A stretch of DNA of 64,000 bases from Haliclystus octoradiatus (Eukaryota; Cnidaria; Staurozoa; Stauromedusae; Haliclystidae), in contig OU744450.1 in NCBI GenBank assembly GCA_916610825.1, positions 5,848,030 to 5,912,029 of the forward strand. Direction: 5' to 3'. The notes beneath the pieces are model-generated. The model ran no database searches. It saw only the letters and a list, made by a program, of their open reading frames with translations, and was not told where the DNA came from. This document shows positions 23,645 to 33,731 of the stretch, one piece after another; position 1 is the stretch's first letter, and each line of letters starts with the position of its first letter. Made by a program: the position numbers and the translations under genes.

Positions 23645-26600
23645 ATGGCTGATGTTAAATTATTGAAAAACAGTCGATCAGGCCTTAAAGGACATTTGAC
23701 AAGAGCCTTAGATCGTCTGGTGGCATCCCTCACCAGTTTCACCAGTACAGAAGTAGCAGAACGAACTGAAAGTGATAGGGAAAATTTGACGATCACAACG
23801 AAACGCGCTCACGATGCGCTGGAACGCTATGTGGCGTCACATTTGGCCGTGTTGGTACAAGAACCCATCAAAGATGGAGCAGAAGACCCGGAAGAGCCAC
23901 AATTGGTTGAATTAGAAAACAGTTTTTATGACCTCGAGAGACAAGTGCGTGCCGTTACGGCCGTTGTGCCGAAAACCGTAGTCACAAGCACCACTGATCC
24001 AGAAAACCGAGAAAGCACGTCTCAGCAAGTCAACGTTCAGACCTCTGCCCGACCTGTCATAAAGACACCACCAACATTAGATGCAGACATCAACCTAAAG
24101 CAGTTCCTGGATTGGCAGGAGGTATTTTTAAATTATATCGCGATTATTGATTTAGACGCCCAGCCTCATGATAGGCAAATTGCTACCTTTTGGGGTCTGT
24201 GTTCCCCAGCATTTCTGAACATGGTACGCCGCGTCATCAAAATCGAACGTTCAACGACGGACTCCCTTAAGTTAATACTGAAAAAGATAACCGATCACTT
24301 AAGATCTAAGCGCAACTCTAACCTCGACTGGCAAAGCTTTCTCACAGTCACTCAAGGCTCAAACCAGTTAATTGATCAATATTACACGTATTTAATGGAG
24401 AAAAGTGACTATGCTAATGTAGATGCAGTGACTCCAGAAGCACTGCGGACCGCTGTTCTAGTACTAGGTTTAAGGGATGAAAATTTAAAACGCAAAGTTA
24501 TCGCAAAATCTCCCCCGCTAAACCTAGAGGACACTCTCAAATTTTTACAAACCGAAGAAGCCGCTTCTTCCACTGTTAGTACCCTAGGTCAACAAGCCCA
24601 CGCCACACATAGCACAATTGGTAATGTACAATCTACCAAAGCTAAGAAAAATCATAATAAACGTCAACAGAAAACGAAGCATGACGACAGTAACTCTGCT
24701 TCCAAGTCAAGTAATTCAGTAAGCCCTTGTTCTAAGTGCGGCTATGTTAAGCATTTTACATCAGTCTGCCCTGCCGCAAACGTGACATGTGACCACTGTG
24801 GCCTCAAAGGGCATTACTCAAAAGTTTGCCGTAAACGTTTAAAGTCCTTAGAGAAAACCAAAACCGTGAGCACATCAGTTATTAAATCGATGCAAGCTTC
24901 CAATGGTGGCAAATTACCGACAATTGATGTCGATGTTAGGGAAGACAATAAACTGTTAGGTCGTTTCCCTGCTGTCTGCGACACAGGTGCTCAAGGAACC
25001 GTTGCAGGTCTTGACTTTCTGAAATCAATAGGCAAATTCGATAGCACGTTGGCTCCGTTCAGTCCACATAATTACGTTGGCGTCGATAATCGCGCTTTAG
25101 TTCAGGCCGGGACAATCAAATTAACTTTCGATTTAAATGGTAATAGCGTAAATACTACAGTCGTTATATGTTATGATGTGACCGGTCTTTATCTGTCTTT
25201 AGATGTGTGTAAACAACTTAAAATTGTACATGTAGACTTTCCAACCACATTATCTGAGAGGCACTTATCAAGTGTCATTAACACGCATCCTCAGAATGTA
25301 GTTAATGTCAACAAGTCTTCATCACCACCTAAATCTGTTTTTAATGAAACCGCTCGTAAACAGTGGATTGATTCTTTGTCGTCAAATCCTACTCAACAAC
25401 AAAGAGAGGATGATTTTAAAAAACTAAAACAGATTTATTCTCAAGTATTTTGCGATACCGATGACGTTTTGCCGCCCATGTCAGGTGTCGGCGACGCAAT
25501 GAAAATTGAGTTAATCGAAGACCACAAGCCATTTGCAGTTCATACTGCACGTCAAATACCTTTCGTTTATCGTGACAAGGCTAAATCTGAAATAGACCGT
25601 CTACAAAAGATGGGCGTTATAACACCAGTTGGTGACACCCCTGTCGAATGGTGTCATCCGTTAGTAGTTGTAGGTAAACCTAACGGTGGCGTAAGATTAT
25701 GCGTAGACTTAACCAAATTAAATAAGCAAGTAAAACGCACGTTGCACCCTGCTACAACGCCAGCTGATGCAGTGAAAAACATTGATTTGCATTCCAAGTA
25801 TTTCACTTTATTAGATGCAAAGTGTGGTTATTGGCAACTTCCACTTGATGAAGATGCACAAAAATTAACAACATTTATCACTCCTTGGGGTAGATTTAAA
25901 TTTTTGCGTGCCCCGATGGGTTTTATATCATCCGGTGATAGTTACAATTTAAGATGTGATCAAGCCCTTGAAGGCATTTCAAACGTTAACAAAGTCGTTG
26001 ATGATACACTTATTGACGGTGATTCATACAAAACTTTAGTTGATCGAACTTGTACAGTATTAGAACGATTTGTTCGACATGGCATTACGTTAAATGCTGA
26101 AAAATGTAAATTTGCGCAGAAAACAGTCGATTTCGTTGGTTACGTCATAAAACCAGGAGGCTATTCAGCCGACCCAAGAAAAGTCGAAGCGATTTCAAAT
26201 TTTCCTTCGCCTACAAATCGCACCGAGTTAAGGTCATTCCTAGGACTTGTCAATCAGCTAGGAATGTTTACACCGTCTATCAGCAGCACCGCTGCACCAC
26301 TACGAGATTTATTATCAGTCAAAAATGAATTTCTATGGCTAAACACGCACGAAATGGCCTTCAATTCATTAAAAGAAGCCATGACGTCACCGCCGATTTT
26401 GTCTCTGTTCGACCCTACTGCAGAAACAGTTTTACAAACGGACGCTTCCAAGACAAAAGGTCTTGGATACGCTTTAATGCAAAAACAGCAAAACGAATGG
26501 AAACTAATCCAGTGTGGATCGCGCTTTCTTCAACCATGTGAAAACCGATATGCCATTATCGAACTAGAAGCGCTGGCCATCGTCTGGGCCACAAAAAAAT

Positions 26601-28225
26601 GCCACATTTATCTCGCTGGTTTACCAACGTATACCGTTTTAGTCGATCACAAACCTTTATTGCCAATTTTTAACAATTACACTTTAGATGCCGTTGAAAA
26701 TCACAAGTTACAATCGTATAAAAATAAGTTGTCAAACTATCAATTTCAGGTGGTTTGGACAAAAGGTAGCGCGCATATTATACCGGATGCATTATCACGG
26801 GCACCGGTCAATGATCCGTCTCTCGATGATGAAATTGAAAATGATACATCGTTAGCTTGTATGTCGTTTACGTTAAAAGTTGCTGCATGTAGTATCACCG
26901 CAGAGAACACTGACGATGAAGCTGCCGCTACTCTAAACGATTCTAAACAATCTAATGTTCGACAACCGTTGCCGGATCCAATCATTACGGATCTACAAAA
27001 TGTTGCACGAAATGATGCAGATTATCAATCACTCATAACCTGTGTTGAAAACAATTTCGCAGGTAATTCAGCAAACCAACCATATGTATTGGCCTATAAG
27101 AAAATTTGGCCAGAATTGTCAACCATCGACGGCCTTGTGTTGTATGGTCGTCGAATTGTCATTCCATCGAAAGCTCGTCAATCTGTAATTGCACGATTAC
27201 ACGCCTCACATCAGGGCATTGTTAAAACAAAACGTCGTGCGCGTCAAACTGTATATTGGCCAGGTATTAACAATGACATTGTATCCTCCATTGAAGCCTG
27301 TTCACCATGTCAACATTACAGACCCAGTAATCAGAAAGAACCTTTAATTTCTGATAAACTTCCATCACGGATCTTTGAGTCAGTTTCAGCTGATTTGTTC
27401 CAACTCAACCAGAAATACTATTTGGTCTACGTCGACCGTTTATCCGGCTTTCCGTTCATTTCAGAATGGAATTACGATCCGTCTTCGTCTCAAGTCATTT
27501 CAGTTCTTAAATCACACTTTTCCAAAACCGGTGTACCATCTCGTTTTCGTTCGGACGGTGGTCCACAATTTAAATCTGAACTGTTCACCAACTTTCTCAC
27601 CAGATGGGGTGTCAATTGGTCCCCGTCTTCGCCATACCATCCCCAGAGCAACGGTCACGCTGAAGCAGCTGTTAAAGCGTTAAAACATCTGCTTGCCAAG
27701 TGTGATAATGGAGATATTAAGTCGGAGAGTTTTCTGCAAGGTCTACTAGAATACCGCAACACTCCTAGATCAGAAGGGCGTTCCCCCTCGGAATGGGTGT
27801 ATGGTCATCCCCTTCGTTCTTTAGTGCCCGCACACTACACTTCATTCTCCCGTTCATGGCAAACGTCAGCCAAAGAGATTGACAGTAAGCTACTCCGCAA
27901 CAAAGAAGCTACCACAAAGAATTACAACAAAGGTAGTAAAGTTCTAAAATCTATTCCTGTTGGCTCTCATGTGCTACTTCAACATCCGCAAAGTAAACGC
28001 TGGATAGAAGATGGTATTGTAGTGTCAAAGAATGATCGTGATTATCGCATTCGTCTGCCGTCCGGTAAACTCAAGTGGCGTAACCGTGTATTCCTGCATG
28101 TTGCCCCTGATACTAGTTCCGACGACATAGCAGAACCAGACGTGAGTGATCAAGTGCAGTCCGACGATACTCCGCGATACCCAACCCGTTCAAGACGTCC
28201 ACCTGACTATTACGGACGCAAATGA
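23645..28225 (+). CDS. Gag-Pol polyprotein of Ty3/gypsy element (1526 aa)
   Basis: Single frame without frameshift, covering particle protein and enzymes for reverse transcription and integration. Gag region 1-360. Two CX2CX4HX4C zinc knuckles at 362-375 and 382-395. Aspartic protease DTGA at 446-449. Reverse transcriptase about 625-830, with LCVDLTKLNK and the catalytic motif reading VVDD (784-787) where YxDD is commonest. RNase H with D933, E973 and D1001. Integrase zinc site H1186, H1189, C1219, C1222 (HX2H rather than the usual HX3-5H). DDE core D1250, D1304 and E1340 with the standard 35-residue D-E spacing, then an SH3-like tail. No chromodomain and no envelope frame, so a retrotransposon rather than a retrovirus. 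Codon use is less AT-biased than the flanks. Exact clade not assigned. Confidence 0.97.
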   Translation: MADVKLLKNSRSGLKGHLTRALDRLVASLTSFTSTEVAERTESDRENLTITTKRAHDALERYVASHLAVLVQEPIKDGAEDPEEPQLVELENSFYDLERQVRAVTAVVPKTVVTSTTDPENRESTSQQVNVQTSARPVIKTPPTLDADINLKQFLDWQEVFLNYIAIIDLDAQPHDRQIATFWGLCSPAFLNMVRRVIKIERSTTDSLKLILKKITDHLRSKRNSNLDWQSFLTVTQGSNQLIDQYYTYLMEKSDYANVDAVTPEALRTAVLVLGLRDENLKRKVIAKSPPLNLEDTLKFLQTEEAASSTVSTLGQQAHATHSTIGNVQSTKAKKNHNKRQQKTKHDDSNSASKSSNSVSPCSKCGYVKHFTSVCPAANVTCDHCGLKGHYSKVCRKRLKSLEKTKTVSTSVIKSMQASNGGKLPTIDVDVREDNKLLGRFPAVCDTGAQGTVAGLDFLKSIGKFDSTLAPFSPHNYVGVDNRALVQAGTIKLTFDLNGNSVNTTVVICYDVTGLYLSLDVCKQLKIVHVDFPTTLSERHLSSVINTHPQNVVNVNKSSSPPKSVFNETARKQWIDSLSSNPTQQQREDDFKKLKQIYSQVFCDTDDVLPPMSGVGDAMKIELIEDHKPFAVHTARQIPFVYRDKAKSEIDRLQKMGVITPVGDTPVEWCHPLVVVGKPNGGVRLCVDLTKLNKQVKRTLHPATTPADAVKNIDLHSKYFTLLDAKCGYWQLPLDEDAQKLTTFITPWGRFKFLRAPMGFISSGDSYNLRCDQALEGISNVNKVVDDTLIDGDSYKTLVDRTCTVLERFVRHGITLNAEKCKFAQKTVDFVGYVIKPGGYSADPRKVEAISNFPSPTNRTELRSFLGLVNQLGMFTPSISSTAAPLRDLLSVKNEFLWLNTHEMAFNSLKEAMTSPPILSLFDPTAETVLQTDASKTKGLGYALMQKQQNEWKLIQCGSRFLQPCENRYAIIELEALAIVWATKKCHIYLAGLPTYTVLVDHKPLLPIFNNYTLDAVENHKLQSYKNKLSNYQFQVVWTKGSAHIIPDALSRAPVNDPSLDDEIENDTSLACMSFTLKVAACSITAENTDDEAAATLNDSKQSNVRQPLPDPIITDLQNVARNDADYQSLITCVENNFAGNSANQPYVLAYKKIWPELSTIDGLVLYGRRIVIPSKARQSVIARLHASHQGIVKTKRRARQTVYWPGINNDIVSSIEACSPCQHYRPSNQKEPLISDKLPSRIFESVSADLFQLNQKYYLVYVDRLSGFPFISEWNYDPSSSQVISVLKSHFSKTGVPSRFRSDGGPQFKSELFTNFLTRWGVNWSPSSPYHPQSNGHAEAAVKALKHLLAKCDNGDIKSESFLQGLLEYRNTPRSEGRSPSEWVYGHPLRSLVPAHYTSFSRSWQTSAKEIDSKLLRNKEATTKNYNKGSKVLKSIPVGSHVLLQHPQSKRWIEDGIVVSKNDRDYRIRLPSGKLKWRNRVFLHVAPDTSSDDIAEPDVSDQVQSDDTPRYPTRSRRPPDYYGRK

Positions 28226-28349
28226 TACTATTATCGATTTATCGTTTCAGTAACATCGTTATAATCATAAGTATATCATAATCACATATCAGTAATTTGT
28301 TAAAGTTAACCTCCCTAATAATAAGTATTCATGTTATGTTTAGTCGTTT

Positions 28350-28364
28350 AACTTGAAGGGGAGA
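28350..28364 (+). promoter_or_regulatory. Polypurine tract
   Basis: AACTTGAAGGGGAGA, ending immediately before the TG of the 3' LTR. Expected primer for plus-strand DNA synthesis. Confidence 0.8.
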
Positions 28365-28550
28365 TGTAATGTATCTATCGTATGCGCATGCGTAAGGTTA
28401 TTTATAACTAAATGATTGCGCAGTTTTAAATCAGAGTGTTAGTGACGACCAGTGTAGAAGGTCGTATGTACGTAATATTAAATACATGATTCAGATCAAC
28501 AGGATATACCTACACGGGTGTTTATTCGTCTATTGTCTTCGTATCTTACA
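28365..28550 (+). repeat. 3' LTR
   Basis: 186 bp, no difference seen from the 5' LTR, followed by the CTGTC duplication. Confidence 0.97.
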
Positions 28551-29077
28551 CTGTCAAACAGCTAAGAGAAGAGTCAGACTACACGAACGTAGATATCAGC
28601 ACACTAACACTACTAATAGCTTTGATGATAGACAAGTCTGGGTGGAAGAGCGCCGTTCATGATGTGCGACGCGATATAGCGAATTCTTCTTTCCCTTCAT
28701 ATTATGAAATGTGTGCAACCGACTACTTCGATGACTTCTCACCTGCCACTGAAGATGAAGTCTTGAAATCAATTTATGCTCTTCCAAACAAGCAATCAAT
28801 GCTAGATCCATTACCGACTAGGATTCTTAAAATGATTTCAAGTGATATTGTATCCTACTAAACCACCTTATCCAACCGCTCAATCGTCGAGGGGCGTGTC
28901 CCAACGTATTTTAAAAGGGCCTTGGTTATTCCATCTCTGAAAAAGTTGGAACTTGATATCGATCAATTGGGAAACTATCGTCATATATATAATTTGCTAA
29001 TATTAATAGAGCTACTTGAACGTATTGTGTGTGGAAGGATTACAGCTCATCTTGAAACCACATGCACTTTACCTATA

Positions 29078-29257
29078 CAGTGTAACCCGCTTAAGTGCAA
29101 GTCAAAATTGCCAATGGTTTTCATTGCATTTATCCGAATTTGCAATTATCCGATATTGTTTACCAAGGACCAGAAAATTGTTTAACGCGTTTCAAAGCTA
29201 GGTTGCAGAAAAGCGGGGATTTCATTTATCCGAATTGCACATAAGTGGGTTACACTG
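29078..29257. mobile_element. Tc1/mariner-like MITE, 180 bp, inside the LINE
   Basis: Inverted ends CAGTGTAACCCGCTTAAGTG and (reverse complement) CAGTGTAACCCACTTATGTG, flanked by TA at 29076-29077 and 29258-29259. It splits the LINE frame between the segments at about 29070 and 29270. Confidence 0.85.
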
Positions 29258-30153
29258 TACTGTACAGTCTGCCTACCGCCGTAATCACTCAACAGAAAAA
29301 GCTTTACTTTAAGTCATGTCAGATAATATAATGGCTGTGGATGAAGGGGACGTATCTCCTCTTTCTCTTTTGGAGCTGAGTGCTGCATCTATACAGATGA
29401 TCACTCCATCCTACTGGAACGTTTGAAAATTACTCATTATATAAGTGGAAATGGAATGACATGGCTTAGCTATTTAACTGACCGGTTTCAGTTTGTTATC
29501 TACGATCAAAATAAGTCATCAACTATGAGTTTAGAACATGATGTACCTCAAGGATCAGTACTTGGACGCTTGATGTTTCTTTTATATACGTCGGACATAC
29601 CCAGGATTATTGGTGAATCAAATTTGAAATCGCACTGCTATGCCGATGATCATAAATTTATTTCCATATAAAGCCGATTAATACCTCGACAGCTGGGCCA
29701 AAGATTCGTGAATGCATTGCAATCATTCGCCATCAGTTCATTCTGAAGATATCGAACTCCATTCGAAACCATCAGTTCGCAATCTTGGAGTTCAGATACG
29801 TTCTGATTCAAATTTGTGCAGTCAAGTAACCATTTTAACTCGCTCCTGTATATTACCAACTACGGCAGCTGAGATCAATTAAAAAATCGCTAGATTTTGA
29901 CTCACTGAGAGATGCTGTATATGCATTAGTACTATCACGCATTGACTATTGTAATTCTTTGTATGTTAATTCACGATCTTCTTTATTACGGCCCATACAG
30001 ATCATCATGAACACAACAGCTATAGAATTATATCTGGAAAATCTGAATTTGCACTGGCTACTTATATTATATCTAAATTATAGTAATTATTAATCTTAGT
30101 AATTATATCAAAGAGAAATTGCACTGGCTACCGTTTGAAAAACGTGTACAATT

Positions 30154-30488
30154 CCCGGGGGGTAACTCCAACTCTTCAAGGACGGGGGTGCCACTTTGGA
30201 AAAAGGTGAAGTACCCAAAAAGTTCCAAACATTCTGTTGATACTACCCAAAAAATTCCAAAAAATTAAAAATGCTACCCAAAAAGTTCCAGCTGGTTGAT
30301 TGATTTCAAGTAAATATACAAAAATGGTGCAAAAATGTTTCAAATATTCTAGAAAAAGTCAAAAATAGGATACCCAAAAGTTTCAAAATTTGAAATATCA
30401 TACCCAAAAAATTTTCTCAGCTGGAATATGCACCGAAAAAATATGGCACGTCCCCGTATAGCCGTCATATAGAAGTTACCCAACCGAG
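30154..30488. mobile_element. GGGGGGTAACTTCC-type MITE, 335 bp, inside the LINE
   Basis: Starts cccggggggtaactcc and ends agaagttaccc. The 8-bp duplication gtacaatt is present at 30146-30153 and 30489-30496. Internally repeated acccaaaaagttcca / acccaaaaaattcc units. Second copy at 62065-62389. Confidence 0.82.
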
Positions 30489-30496
30489 GTACAATT

Positions 30497-31173
30497 TAGC
30501 AACAGATTACTTATCTGAAATGCGGGCTGAAATGTGTATATCGCGAAATCATGATGAACATGAATGCATGATCGATATTTAAGACCCGCTTCTAACTGTA
30601 AACTGCAGGTTGTACCACGTTGCATAAATACATATTACATTATTCATTATTGTAGTAGCTACCTAATCTAGGTTGCGAGAACGTGAGTATAGTGTAAAAA
30701 GAAGGGATTTGTAGAACCATTTTTGACATTCTAACATCTGATAAGAATCTCGTGAAATGCACGTGCGGCGTATATTGAGCGTCATTTCGGACCCGTTGTT
30801 TTGAGTCATCTATACTATATAGTACTCATAGAATGTATCGATATCGAAGTTATGCATAGTCCAGCGTTCTACAAGATCAGCTTAAAATATAATATTAGTT
30901 GAATATTTTCACTGCAAATGTAGTGGATGATATTTAAGTGACCTCGGGCTCATCCAGAGAGTAAATAATTGATCAAGAAAATCATCACGTCTCAAATGCA
31001 AAAGTTTTCAGAGAGGAATTAGTGTAACCGAATCTTTTAATGCAAAACCATCAGAGTAGCATAATTACAGTGTTTAATTAAAGATAGTTATAGGCCTCAC
31101 GGTACATTGATAAACAGATCTTTTATCAGATCTGCTGAGTGCAATGATTTCCATCTTCTAGGTACAGATTATT
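30497..31173. other. Spacer between LINE remnant and peptide gene
   Basis: No exon seen. On the minus strand, ATTAAA hexamers at 31036-31041 and 31073-31078 could serve as poly(A) signals for the peptide gene. Confidence 0.4.
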
Positions 31174-32422
31174 TCAATAAGAGTAGTGACATGGTCCGGA
31201 CGTAAGGCAAAAAGTCCATCTTCGACGCCTTCTGCCCCATCCCCACGCAGGTTTAGGATCAGATTGAACGCGAACTGCAAATATGAAAAAATGAAAAGGA
31301 TTGTCATTCTAAAATGTGCATAAGCTTGGGACTTGCCTTCTTTATGGTACCCAATGACTGAGTTAATAATGGGGGATTAGGGTATAATATCGGAACAGAT
31401 GAGTATATAGAGCAGAAGTATGAAGATCTTATAATCGGTCACATTTGTTCATCTAATTTTGGCTGGTGAGGTCACGTGGCTTTCAGATTTCTATTGTACT
31501 TAGCACATACAACTTCTTTCTGAAGAAAAAAATTGCAGTTGAATGAGCGGCAAACGGGGGGGGGGGGGCTAAGCAGCAAAACAAATGTTTTGGTTCTTTG
31601 CATTGTATTATTTTGACCTTGCAATAGCTTTATTCTGCTCTAACTAAACTGGACAATGCAATAAAGATCTTATTATTCGTAAATTTCTGTTTTGCTACTC
31701 CCTCGATTGCAAATTTCAGACAGGAAGAATTTTATGGGTATGTAGGCCTACAAAGTAGTTGTCTTTCGATTGTTTTACCTTCGTCTAGAAGATCTTCAAA
31801 TTCTTGTCCTTCATCATCATCATCTTGGTCTTCAACTGTGAATTAAAATATACAAATTATTAACCATTCTGACTAAATAGCTTATTCCACCAACAGATTT
31901 TAATTTATAAGTCGACAACCAATAACTTTATTAGCTATCGCTTATAACCACTTTATAATTATATTACCCTAATTAATATTGTTTACAACTTATTGGAGTG
32001 TTTTGAAATATTCAAGAGGCTGTGAACCAAAACAGCAACGTCAATAAATAAACTATTATAGTGACATATATACCTTCATGTGAATCTTCAGAACTCCCTC
32101 CTCGTTCTCGAGCTATAAACAAGAACATGAATCATATCATTGGACACAGTCATGACATATTATTACGTAGTCAACAAAGATTCAACTGCAACTGTATGTA
32201 GAATATATAGATTTCGCTCAAACCCGCCGGTAAATCCAGTTATGGAAAAAGCTTGCACAGTAGCTTATTTAGTTTCTGGTTATGATATGAGAGTACATAC
32301 TGGGGAAAGGAACTATTGAAGGCAAATAAAATAAATTAACTATTTGGTTGTTAACTGAAATCCTTACCTATGGCCAAGGCAAACACCATCCCAAAAATGG
32401 AGATTAACGTTAACGTATTCAT
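31174..32422 (-). CDS. Secreted peptide precursor, 83 aa (candidate neuropeptide or antimicrobial peptide)
   Basis: Four coding exons: 32422-32368, 32112-32074, 31835-31779 and 31274-31174. Every intron is phase 1 with GT/AG ends, and the frame closes with TGA. Residues 1-18 (MNTLTLISIFGMVFALAI) plus the next Ala look like a signal peptide. Residues 20-50 are Asp/Glu-rich, an acidic propiece with a DDDDE run. Residues 51-83 are basic and aromatic: SDPKPAWGWG, then five Arg (65-69), then WTFCLTSGPCHYSY with two Cys (73, 79) that could form one disulfide loop. Gly64 before the Arg run is a classic amidation signal, so convertase cleavage could give an amidated ...PAWGW peptide and a cyclic 14-mer. 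Alternatively the whole basic tail is one antimicrobial peptide. I recognise no family. The exon chain is strong; the function is inference. Confidence 0.75.
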
Positions 32423-32664
32423 CTGAAAGGGGAAATAAAAATTGAGAAAATAAAATTACTGATTTTAACCTGATTTGCAAGTAGAGATGATTATAGGTTA
32501 TTTTTTGAGATAAAATGATGCCAACGACATGAAAAAGTGGAGAAAAGCAAGTAAATACCAACCAAGAAGGAATAACAATTAGCTACAGTATCTTAATTGA
32601 GGATTGAGCCGAATCATCATTTCGTTGTCTCTCTGTAATCATTTTTAATCAGCAACATACTTAC

Positions 32665-32720
32665 ATTGATAACTTATTTCCAGCAAGCTGTGTATGTGTA
32701 GTTGTATCTTGAGATGATAT
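32665..32720 (-). other. Putative 5' UTR exon of the peptide gene
   Basis: On the minus strand a strong donor GTAAGTATG (32664-32656) follows position 32665. The next acceptor, TTTCCCCTTTCAG, abuts the ATG at 32422. The 5' edge is set only by distance from the TATA box, so it is approximate. Confidence 0.5.
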
Positions 32721-32746
32721 GAAAAAATAAAAAGGAATTGTTCTAT

Positions 32747-32753
32747 TTTATAG
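32747..32753 (-). promoter_or_regulatory. TATA box of the peptide gene
   Basis: TATAAAA on the minus strand, about 30 bp before the inferred start of the UTR exon. The spacing suits a TATA-driven, cell-type-specific gene. Confidence 0.5.
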
Positions 32754-33041
32754 TAATGTAGAACAAAGAATTATTAATTTGAAAAGATCGCTCTTTACAT
32801 ATGATTATAATGAGAGGAAGACTTTTTTTCAAAGGAAGTCAATCTTAATTGTTCGGTCACAATCATATTTCTGATTAATCATATGCAATTTCCAGACGTC
32901 ATTCATGATTCTGGCCATTAGCTTCATGTGTTTATATGTGTATAGTGTATATGAATGGTATAATGTAAATGTAACCCTATTCTGAACACACCAGAACTAA
33001 TTTCTCAATGCAGGCATGAGAATAAATTTTATTTAGCAAAT

Positions 33042-33226
33042 TAGAATAGACACGAGATGAGGCAAAAGCCTTTTCCGTTACTCGGAGTTTCACGCGTTTA
33101 CTTTGCGTTCATCAGACGGTTTGACCTCACCTGATGAACGTTAAAACCGTCTGATCAATGCAAAGTAAACGCGTGAAACTCCGAGTAACGGAAAAGGCTT
33201 TTGCCTCATCTTTGTGTCTATTCTAT
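33042..33226. repeat. Long near-perfect hairpin (foldback element)
   Basis: Arms 33042-33125 and about 33142-33226 are reverse complements over roughly 80 bp with a few mismatches. Both ends read TAGAATAGACAC, and the arms include TTACTCGGAGTTTCACGCG. It lies between the peptide gene promoter and the 3' end of TIMM10. No target duplication is certain. Confidence 0.8.
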
Positions 33227-33634
33227 ATTATGCTCTGTCTTAACAAGCATTGAGCACTCTCACATATATGTGTTCATCTTATATTATATTATATTATTAT
33301 ATTTAGCAAATTATAAATCTACAAAAGCATAAGGTTCAAAAAGCGATCGTCAGAAAGTATTGCCGTCTGAAGATCGCAATTTTCAAAGTGAGTTTCAAAG
33401 TCAATGTAAATCAATGTGGTATGTAGGCTCTGTGAAACCAGTTTATCAGTTCATGAACAATTTATTAATAAACTTCCACAATCTTGTAGTATAAAATATT
33501 TATCCCGCACCCCTGGAATTTACGGCCGTGACTAATAGCTCTGAAATGATAGAGCAACCAGGCTTCATAAGATATGGGTGCTTGAATTGATTATTAACTA
33601 GAAACAGGACACCAATAACAACCTCTTATGATAA

Positions 33635-33640
33635 TTTATT
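33635..33640 (-). terminator. Poly(A) signal of TIMM10
   Basis: AATAAA on the minus strand about 95 bp after the TIMM10 stop codon. Confidence 0.5.
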
Positions 33641-33731
33641 GGACAATAACAAAACAATAATATAAAAGTGAATATTTTTAAATCATCACAATTTACAACA
33701 ATGTAAACATTTAAATATAAATTTTAAAATA

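Larger units (their letters stand above)
23386..28550 (+). mobile_element. Intact Ty3/gypsy LTR retrotransposon (5165 bp)
   Basis: Complete element: 186-bp LTRs at 23386-23571 and 28365-28550, identical at every base I compared, each TGTAA...TTACA. The 5-bp target duplication CTGTC is at 23381-23385 and 28551-28555. A primer-binding site follows the 5' LTR and a purine tract precedes the 3' LTR. It encodes one long gag-pol frame. The element lies inside an old LINE, whose sequence resumes at 28556. Identical LTRs and an unbroken frame indicate a very recent insertion. Confidence 0.97.
28556..30496 (+). pseudogene. Decayed CR1/Jockey-like LINE reverse transcriptase
   Basis: Fragments in several frames follow the order of a LINE ORF2. 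An AKRRVRLHERRY-like linker is at about 28565. SPATEDEVLKSIYALPNKQS then LDPLPTRILK lies at 28740-28830, SLKKLELDIDQLGNYR at about 28935-28980, and VPQGSVLGRLMFLLYTSDIP at 29545-29605. CYADDHKFI (the YADD catalytic box) is near 29640. SRIDYCNSLYVNS is near 29935 and LHWLPFEKRVQF near 30120. Stops and frameshifts make it non-functional. The 5' part lies left of the LTR element, which interrupts it. Confidence 0.88.

Noticed and set aside
31556..31568. Run of 13 G as a functional quadruplex
   Set aside because: A single homopolymer in an intron; no further support, may vary by slippage.
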